Virus record (IMG/VR): IMGVR_UViG_3300025712_000421
Coordinates: 1-24,632 of that record
Source: a virus
Strand: one strand, 5' to 3'
Length of the DNA: 24,632 nucleotides
Below are positions 20,624 through 24,632 of the stretch, piece by piece. The position numbers were made by a program, and so were the translations under genes. Below the pieces are notes generated by a model that ran no database searches, was not told where the DNA came from, and was given only the letters and a program-made list of their open reading frames with translations. Each line of letters opens with the position of its first letter. The first letter of the stretch is position 1.

Positions 20624-21318
20624 TTAATCACTTTTATTAATAATGTATTTTTAGTAAGTAAATCGTTTCCGTCTTTTAATTTAGAACGAGGTATCTCGTC
20701 TATAAAATTCTTTGCAATAATATTACCACCTTTATATATTCTATCAAGTAACTTCACATCTGTCAAGGTCTTTTCTTCACATACATCATAATCGACAATA
20801 CGAGAACCTTTAACTGATAGACCACCATAGGTTTCAAACTTCGTAAACTTTTTACTTGCAATGTTATAAGTAAACAACATCCTTGCACGAATAATTTCTT
20901 CGGGGTCAATCGAATGATACTTTCCATGTTGTTTTAAATGTGGAAGTTTACTGACTAACTGTTTTGGTGATTTAGGTTTACGTGGTTTCTTAATAGGTTT
21001 GTATTCATCGACATATTTGTCTATGTCCTTTTCAATACTTTCTAACCATTTAACAAAACGTTTCTTAGTTGTCTTGTTCATAAAAGAATAAGCTTCTTCT
21101 AATTGTTCACAACCTTCTTCGTTTTTAACTTCTAATATCTGTTGTGCAAGTTCACCTCTTAGATAACTAATGACCTTACCACTATAATCTAATTGACGAA
21201 GATACTTGTACATTGAGAAATCAGACTTACCTTTGTCACAGAACATATCAATCTGAACCTCTACTTCCGTAAAGGCATCGAGTGCTTTGTTCTTCATTCT
21301 TTCTTGTATCATATTCAT
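20620..21318 (-). CDS. Conserved T4-like phage protein, basic, unknown function
   Basis: 232 residues. A helical N-terminal half (YLRQLDYSGKVISYLRGELA, RFVKWLESIEKDIDKYV), a Lys/Pro-rich hinge (KPRKPKSPKQLVSKLPHLK), then a beta-rich end with FTYNIASKKFTKFETYG and LSVKGSRIVDYD. The family recurs in marine T4-like phages; function unknown, nucleic-acid binding plausible. The start is uncertain: promoter P4 places the transcript start almost on the ATG at 21318, with no ribosome-binding site, so either the message is leaderless or translation starts at the eighth codon (Met, 21297). It ends in ATGA with rnh. Confidence 0.7.
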   Translation of the reverse strand: MNMIQERMKNKALDAFTEVEVQIDMFCDKGKSDFSMYKYLRQLDYSGKVISYLRGELAQQILEVKNEEGCEQLEEAYSFMNKTTKKRFVKWLESIEKDIDKYVDEYKPIKKPRKPKSPKQLVSKLPHLKQHGKYHSIDPEEIIRARMLFTYNIASKKFTKFETYGGLSVKGSRIVDYDVCEEKTLTDVKLLDRIYKGGNIIAKNFIDEIPRSKLKDGNDLLTKNTLLIKVIK

Positions 21319-21325
21319 AACAAGT

Positions 21326-21361
21326 ATTATATATCTTTTTGGTAGTCACTGTCAAGTGACT
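21326..21361 (-). promoter_or_regulatory. Perfect-consensus sigma70 promoter P4 within a palindrome
   Basis: TTGACA (21350-21355), an 18-base spacer, TATAAT (21326-21331) on the - strand; both boxes are exact. The -35 hexamer is flanked by the perfect inverted repeat AGTCAC / GTGACT (21356-21361 and 21344-21349). It lies in the last codons of the small nuclease gene and drives the 232-residue gene and rnh. Confidence 0.72.
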
Positions 21362-21689
21362 TATTATGAAGTGTTACAAAATGTTCTGCATCCACTAGGA
21401 CGAGAGGTTTACTTCTGTTACGTTTTATGACTACGAGAGGTTCGTAACCTTTGCAATTAGATTCTGCTTGTTCGTATGCTTTCCATACGTTGACTGCTTC
21501 TTGATTTTTACATTCGATAGAGTAGGGGAACTGTTCACGAGACTCACGTCCCATAATGATATCCTCACCTTGGGAACCCATAGGTCTTGATTCTAAATCT
21601 TCTTCGTTTAGATTGAGTCCTTCAATAAGGACTTTGGTAAACCACTGTTGAAGTTTTCTACCCTTTGCTTTTGCTGACGATGTCTTCAT
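21327..21689 (-). CDS. Small PD-(D/E)XK nuclease, resolvase-like
   Basis: 120 residues. The start MKTSSAKAKGRKLQQWFTK is a basic helix; SRPMGSQGEDIIMG holds Asp43, and YSIECKNQE holds Glu59 and Lys61, giving the D-(x)n-ExK signature of the fold. A Gln/Glu helix (VNVWKAYEQAESN) and a strand VVIKRNRSKPLVLV follow. It resembles small phage endonucleases of the Hjc/VRR-Nuc kind and could act in junction processing or host DNA breakdown. It overlaps iscA by 32 bases, and its last codons carry promoter P4. Confidence 0.78.
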   Translation of the reverse strand: MKTSSAKAKGRKLQQWFTKVLIEGLNLNEEDLESRPMGSQGEDIIMGRESREQFPYSIECKNQEAVNVWKAYEQAESNCKGYEPLVVIKRNRSKPLVLVDAEHFVTLHNKSLDSDYQKDI

Positions 21690-21990
21690 TAAATGTAATA
21701 CTCACTCCACATCCACAGGATGCGACTTCATTTGGATTTTGAAATGTAAACGTTTCGTTTAGGCCTTCTTTAATATAATCTAATGTCATACCTTTTAAAA
21801 GGGGTTGACTCATTGTATCTATAAGAAAAGAGAAGTTACCATAATCTTCGACATGGTCTCCTTCTCTAATGTGGTCTTCTACAAAAACATATTCGTAACC
21901 ACTGCAACCACCACCAGTAACACCCAGTCTAACTGAGTCTACTTTCTTCTCTATGAGTTTTGCAATTGCAATGTCGGTTACTTCAATCAT
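21658..21990 (-). CDS. IscA/SufA/ErpA-type Fe-S cluster carrier
   Basis: 110 residues (family about 107-120). It carries and inserts Fe-S clusters. The three conserved cysteines are present: Cys29 in VTGGGCSGYEY, and Cys92 and Cys94 in NPNEVASCGCGVSI. The hydrophobic strand pattern between them (FLIDTMSQPLLKGMTLDYI) is typical. Phage copies are known in marine phages. Possible clients in this window are the radical SAM/SPASM enzyme (two clusters expected) and host enzymes used in replication. It is joined by ATGA to the carbamoyltransferase C-terminal gene upstream and overlaps the nuclease gene downstream. Confidence 0.92.
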   Translation of the reverse strand: MIEVTDIAIAKLIEKKVDSVRLGVTGGGCSGYEYVFVEDHIREGDHVEDYGNFSFLIDTMSQPLLKGMTLDYIKEGLNETFTFQNPNEVASCGCGVSITFNEDIVSKSKG

Positions 21991-22595
21991 TGTTTTTGTA
22001 TTTCTTTTGTGTTCTTTGGTCTAATCATTTCATAAGGTATGTCAATCTCTTGGTCTATTGGAACATAGAGTTGATTAATCATTGAACGATTACAAGTGTC
22101 GATTGCATCATAGATTGTTTCTACTAATGATTCACCACCTAAGTTAAATGAAGTGTTAAACAAGATAGGAGTTCCAGTCTCGTCACCAAATGCTTTTATT
22201 AGATTATAATAATTAGGGTTCTGTTCTTGGGTTACTGTTTGGATTCTACATGTTCCGTCTGCATGAACCAGTGAAGGAATCTCCTCGTATGCCTTTTCTT
22301 TTGCTTGAATAGCAAATGACATCCATGGGGATTCTTCTAATTGTAACATCTCAAAATATTCAGATGCATTTTCTTTTAATACAGTACATGCAAAAGGTCT
22401 ATAGTCCTCTCTCTGTTTGACCTCGTTGACGATTTGTTTTGCTTCTTCATGTCTAGGGTCAAATATAATAGAACGATTACCTAATGCACGAGGGCCCCAC
22501 TCAGAGGCATTCTGAAACATACCAATGATTTGTTTGTCGTCAATTAAACTTCTGACCACTTCTTCTTGGTCTCTTAATATATTAGTCAATAACAT
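21987..22595 (-). CDS. Carbamoyltransferase, C-terminal domain as a separate gene
   Basis: 202 residues from the ATG at 22595. Contains GMFQNASEWGPRALGNRSII (about 25-44), the hallmark of the carbamoyltransferase C-terminal domain, then DPRHEEAKQIVNE, REDYRPFACTVL, and TGTPILFNTSFNLGGESLV at the expected places. The start is preceded by GGGAG about 9-13 bases upstream and lies inside the end of the N-terminal gene (14-base overlap, different frame). Together the two cover a full NodU/TobZ-type enzyme without missing residues, so it is a two-gene form or a programmed frameshift product. An in-frame start at 22706 is possible but would deeply overlap the N-terminal gene. Confidence 0.82.
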   Translation of the reverse strand: MLLTNILRDQEEVVRSLIDDKQIIGMFQNASEWGPRALGNRSIIFDPRHEEAKQIVNEVKQREDYRPFACTVLKENASEYFEMLQLEESPWMSFAIQAKEKAYEEIPSLVHADGTCRIQTVTQEQNPNYYNLIKAFGDETGTPILFNTSFNLGGESLVETIYDAIDTCNRSMINQLYVPIDQEIDIPYEMIRPKNTKEIQKQ

Positions 22596-23766
22596 TTTCT
22601 GTTTCTCCCTCTTTGATATTTCTGTATAATATAGATGATGCACCAACACTTGTCCCACCATCATGTGGAATTGGGTCGACAAAGAATTGTTTGTCGGGGA
22701 ATGCAAGAAGGTACTTATAATTGTTAGTACAATTTAATGCAAACCCACCACTCAATACAATATTATTTATTTCGGGATTTAAATCAATTGCTTTCTGTAT
22801 TAAATCACATGTATGACCAAAGGATTGTAACTCAAGTTCTTGTGCTACTGTAAACTTATTAAAAACATTAGATGAGAGACCTTGTGACCCATAGGAAGCC
22901 ATTCCCATGACCTTACCTGCGGCACGACCTTCATCATCACAACCAAGTGCATAGGACATGTTAGAGAAGTTCATACCCATACTAGGTAAACTACTAAAGA
23001 CACATTCAACACCATCAATGGTTTCTGTTAAATCAGTATGACATGTGAAACAATCTTCCATGTAATTACTGAAAGACTGATTGTGCAACTCACCACAAAA
23101 TCTATGGTTAGAGAATTTCTGAAATTGTGGGACGGGTGTAGTGTTCGGACTACACTTCCATATACCTTCTATCTCTTGATAATTAGGATGGGTATCATAA
23201 TGTTTCTGAGCACCACCACCATCAAAGGTAATTGCAATTGCATCTTCGGTGTCTTTCCAAGGACTTAAAATATAACCACACTCTGCGTGATACAGGTGAT
23301 GTTCGTGTTCAAAGAAATATTCTTCAATACCAAGTTGTTCCGCAACCGATTCACAAATTGCAAAGTCGGGTTCCGCCATACCATGGTCACTGTCTTCACA
23401 AACATTGTCTGAAACATTAAACCATTGTGGGTGTTCTTCTTTTATCTCTTCAATTCTATCAGCAGTAAGTTGGGATTCTGTAAAGACTTCCAACAGTTCG
23501 TCTTGGTTCTTACGTTTAAATCTCATCAAGTCTTCGTTAAACTCTATTGAGAGTTGTCGTCTGTCAAAAGATGCAAAGACAACTTCATCGGGTGTCTCCA
23601 ATTGTTTATGTTCAACAAGAACAAGACCCGTGTCCCATTCCTTTTCACCTATTGTAAAGTATTTCTGTCTACGACTACGTTCTTCTTCAAAGACATCTTT
23701 TATAACACCATCATCGTTCACACAAAGTGCAGTGTCATGGGATGTATTAACTCCATATATTTTCAT
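22582..23766 (-). CDS. Carbamoyltransferase (NodU/TobZ type), N-terminal Kae1-like domain
   Basis: 394 residues. It begins MKIYGVNTSHDTALCVNDDG (actin/Kae1-like phosphate loop). FFEHEHHLYHAECGY has the His cluster that binds iron and phosphate in the Kae1/YrdC-like fold (His154, 156, 157, 160). ITFDGGGA follows, then NNIVLSGGFALNCTNNYKYL and DPIPHDGGTSVGAS at the end of the domain. These enzymes make carbamoyl-adenylate and transfer the carbamoyl group to sugars or antibiotics. It stops right where the domain linker begins, and the C-terminal domain continues in an overlapping frame. Glycan or nucleoside modification is the likely role; the substrate is unknown. Confidence 0.85.
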   Translation of the reverse strand: MKIYGVNTSHDTALCVNDDGVIKDVFEEERSRRQKYFTIGEKEWDTGLVLVEHKQLETPDEVVFASFDRRQLSIEFNEDLMRFKRKNQDELLEVFTESQLTADRIEEIKEEHPQWFNVSDNVCEDSDHGMAEPDFAICESVAEQLGIEEYFFEHEHHLYHAECGYILSPWKDTEDAIAITFDGGGAQKHYDTHPNYQEIEGIWKCSPNTTPVPQFQKFSNHRFCGELHNQSFSNYMEDCFTCHTDLTETIDGVECVFSSLPSMGMNFSNMSYALGCDDEGRAAGKVMGMASYGSQGLSSNVFNKFTVAQELELQSFGHTCDLIQKAIDLNPEINNIVLSGGFALNCTNNYKYLLAFPDKQFFVDPIPHDGGTSVGASSILYRNIKEGETENVID

Positions 23767-23773
23767 AATTTTC

Positions 23774-23956
23774 CTATGTTTTAGTTTCTTGTTTATTTAG
23801 TTTGTAAAATTCGACTAATGTTTCGGGTGTAAGTAAACCATCATCCATCATTTGTTCGACCATGTTTTTTCTACCATGTTTGAAACCTTGATACCAACAT
23901 GAACCAACCAAACAAACAATAAAACCAACGTGTATTAATATTAATGTGTTACTCAT
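23774..23956 (-). CDS. Small membrane protein
   Basis: 60 residues from the ATG at 23956, which overlaps the upstream stop as TAATG; the earlier in-frame start would be TTG and is rejected. One hydrophobic span (LILIHVGFIVCLVGSCW), then a basic segment (GFKHGRKNMVEQ) and a short acidic/polar tail. Topology is likely N-out. It sits just before the carbamoyltransferase gene, a possible membrane partner, but this is speculation. Confidence 0.6.
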   Translation of the reverse strand: MSNTLILIHVGFIVCLVGSCWYQGFKHGRKNMVEQMMDDGLLTPETLVEFYKLNKQETKT

Positions 23957-24153
23957 TATTGAACACCATTTTCCCAATCGATATCATCTTCGATTGGTTT
24001 CTTTTTTCTACGTGAACGGATTGCATTCATTGTCCACTCACTACAGTCGTGTTTCTTCCACTGATGATGAATACTGATAAACAACACACTCCATAATCCC
24101 AATGAAAATATATATTTAAATAATACCCATGGTAATAATATTAAATCACTCAT
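23956..24153 (-). CDS. Small membrane protein
   Basis: 65 residues. One long hydrophobic segment at the N terminus (LILLPWVLFKYIFSLGLWSV), then a basic cluster (RSRRKKK) and an acidic end (EDDIDWENG). Predicted single-span protein with the charged tail in the cytoplasm. No family recognised. Coupled by TAATG to the next small membrane protein and by an 8-base overlap to the 53-residue gene upstream. Confidence 0.6.
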   Translation of the reverse strand: MSDLILLPWVLFKYIFSLGLWSVLFISIHHQWKKHDCSEWTMNAIRSRRKKKPIEDDIDWENGVQ

Positions 24154-24307
24154 CTAAAAATCCTCTTATTTGTTCTAAATTATAATATAATGAACTATAT
24201 AGTTGGAACGACCCGTCTACACATTCAACGATATACCGAGGTACACCACATGGAGACCTATCTTTGAAGATACGATTCCCATAAACAGTTTCTAAATACA
24301 ATCTCAT
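24146..24307 (-). CDS. Small hypothetical protein
   Basis: 53 residues from the ATG at 24307, which overlaps the stop of the 25-residue ORF as ATGA. A longer version from a GTG at 24340 lacks a ribosome-binding site and is rejected. Contains VYGNRIFKDRSPCGVPRYIV and SSLYYNLEQIRGFL. No family recognised. Confidence 0.55.
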   Translation of the reverse strand: MRLYLETVYGNRIFKDRSPCGVPRYIVECVDGSFQLYSSLYYNLEQIRGFLDE

Positions 24308-24381
24308 ACACGCACATCCACATACACACCGAGACGACACAAGGGAAATCCATACTTCAACCTTCTGTATCTACTCAACAT
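24304..24381 (-). CDS. Possible 25-residue basic peptide
   Basis: MLSRYRRLKYGFPLCRLG followed by a short hydrophobic end. Its start lies inside the last codons of the 31-residue membrane peptide and its stop overlaps the next ATG (ATGA). The chain of overlaps is the main support; no clear ribosome-binding site is seen. Confidence 0.35.
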   Translation of the reverse strand: MLSRYRRLKYGFPLCRLGVYVDVRV

Positions 24382-24466
24382 GACTTATTAACCAACCTAT
24401 TAAACTTAAGTAAGTGATTATCATAATCACCACACCAATAAACAACCATTTAAATAAACGTTTCAT
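24371..24466 (-). CDS. 31-residue single-span membrane peptide
   Basis: MKRLFKWLFIGVVIMI then TYLSLIGWLIS: a positively charged start and a long hydrophobic span, likely N-in. AAGGA lies about 8 bases before the ATG. An in-frame ATG 13 codons earlier (24505) directly after the upstream stop also has a GGGAAG-type site, so a 44-residue form is possible. Function unknown. Confidence 0.55.
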   Translation of the reverse strand: MKRLFKWLFIGVVIMIITYLSLIGWLISHVE

Positions 24467-24506
24467 AACTTTATCCTTATATACGAGATGCTCAAAGCCA
24501 AACATC

Positions 24507-24632
24507 TTAATCTTCCCAATCCATATTAATATTCACACGTATGTTTTCGTCTGTTTGGTGAACACATGAGTGTTGCATACTTCCATCAAAGATGTACATA
24601 GTGTTTGCAATACTAGGACACTCAGTCCCATC
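24507..24632 (-). CDS. C-terminal end of a probable 2OG-Fe(II) oxygenase, partial
   Basis: 41 residues to the stop, open to the window edge (the 5' part lies outside). The end TMYIFDGSMQHSCVHQ, then RVNINMDW, looks like the last strands of a 2OG-Fe(II) oxygenase, where a phage copy carries GxxxHxV...R.S.N. The HxV His and the R would be the last iron and 2-oxoglutarate ligands. Such oxygenases are frequent in marine T4-like phages. Too short for a firm call. Confidence 0.45.
   Translation of the reverse strand, partial: DGTECPSIANTMYIFDGSMQHSCVHQTDENIRVNINMDWED

Noticed and set aside
20738-20766. TTGACA-N17-TAGAAT promoter-like match on the - strand
   Set aside because: Inside conserved-looking coding sequence of the 232-residue gene, with no palindrome or gene boundary; weaker than P4 just upstream.
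22596-22706. Upstream in-frame ATG extending the carbamoyltransferase C-terminal gene by 37 codons
   Set aside because: It would overlap the N-terminal gene by 125 bases, and the added residues do not resemble the family, while the ATG at 22595 has a GGGAG site.
1-24632. tRNA genes, CRISPR arrays, insertion sequences, group I introns or integrase/att sites
   Set aside because: No TΨC/anticodon-arm-like segments, regularly spaced repeats, transposase or integrase motifs, or intron core sequences were found. The RNA candidate at 6262-6423 does not match tmRNA, RNase P or group I intron core motifs that I know.

Overview
The window is a piece of an AT-rich (roughly one-third G+C by eye) T4-like marine myovirus genome, most likely one infecting SAR11 (Pelagibacter)-type or related marine bacteria. 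Evidence: genes of the T4 replication and late-transcription block (32, 59, 33, rnh) and tail block (26-like, a tail-tube-fold baseplate protein, a tape-measure-like protein) sit among marine-phage auxiliary genes (kdsB, ribosomal protein bS21, an IscA-type Fe-S protein, a NodU-type carbamoyltransferase, a radical SAM/SPASM enzyme). Genes are packed with ATGA, TAATG and TAGTG overlaps. Host assignment is inference.

Layout. 1-1221 (+ strand): the 3' part of kdsB and an overlapping gene of unknown function. Everything from 1228 to the end is on the - strand and is read right to left. 1228-6247: virion and tail assembly genes (tape-measure-like, small membrane protein, gp26-like protein with a likely -1 frameshift extension, tail-tube-fold protein, two conserved phage proteins) and bS21, with T4-type late promoter boxes (TATAAATA). 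6248-6438: a gene-free stretch that looks like a folded RNA just upstream of the bS21 start codon. 6439-9588: gp32, a GNGPS protein, gp59, a small beta-rich protein, gp33 and an acidic protein. 9590-13176: a PD-(D/E)XK nuclease, many small conserved phage genes and a secreted SleB-type cell-wall hydrolase. 13186-15600: short early-type operons separated by near-identical sigma70-type promoters (TTGACA-like, 18-bp spacer, TATACT), two of which are fused to hairpin/T-tract terminators; the cluster contains tiny membrane proteins missed by length-limited gene calling and a ParB-like 404-residue protein. 15582-19161: a small conserved protein, an SDR-type enzyme, the radical SAM/SPASM enzyme, and a long acidic coiled-coil protein with a canonical EF-hand loop. 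19266-21990: an AT-hook-like protein, RNase H, an unknown protein, a small PD-(D/E)XK nuclease and IscA. 21987-23766: a carbamoyltransferase encoded as two overlapping genes split at its domain boundary. 23774-24632: tiny membrane or unknown proteins and the tail of a probable 2OG-Fe(II) oxygenase.

How it fits together. gp32, gp59, RNase H and the nucleases serve phage DNA replication and recombination. gp33 couples the sliding clamp to late transcription from TATAAATA promoters. The 26-like/frameshift ORF/tape-measure group builds the tail. bS21, IscA, KdsB, carbamoyltransferase and radical SAM/SDR enzymes probably adjust host translation, Fe-S supply and surface glycans. The strongest candidates for something undescribed are the frameshift in the 26-like gene, the structured leader before bS21, the terminator-promoter composites, and the apparent absence of GATC from the window.
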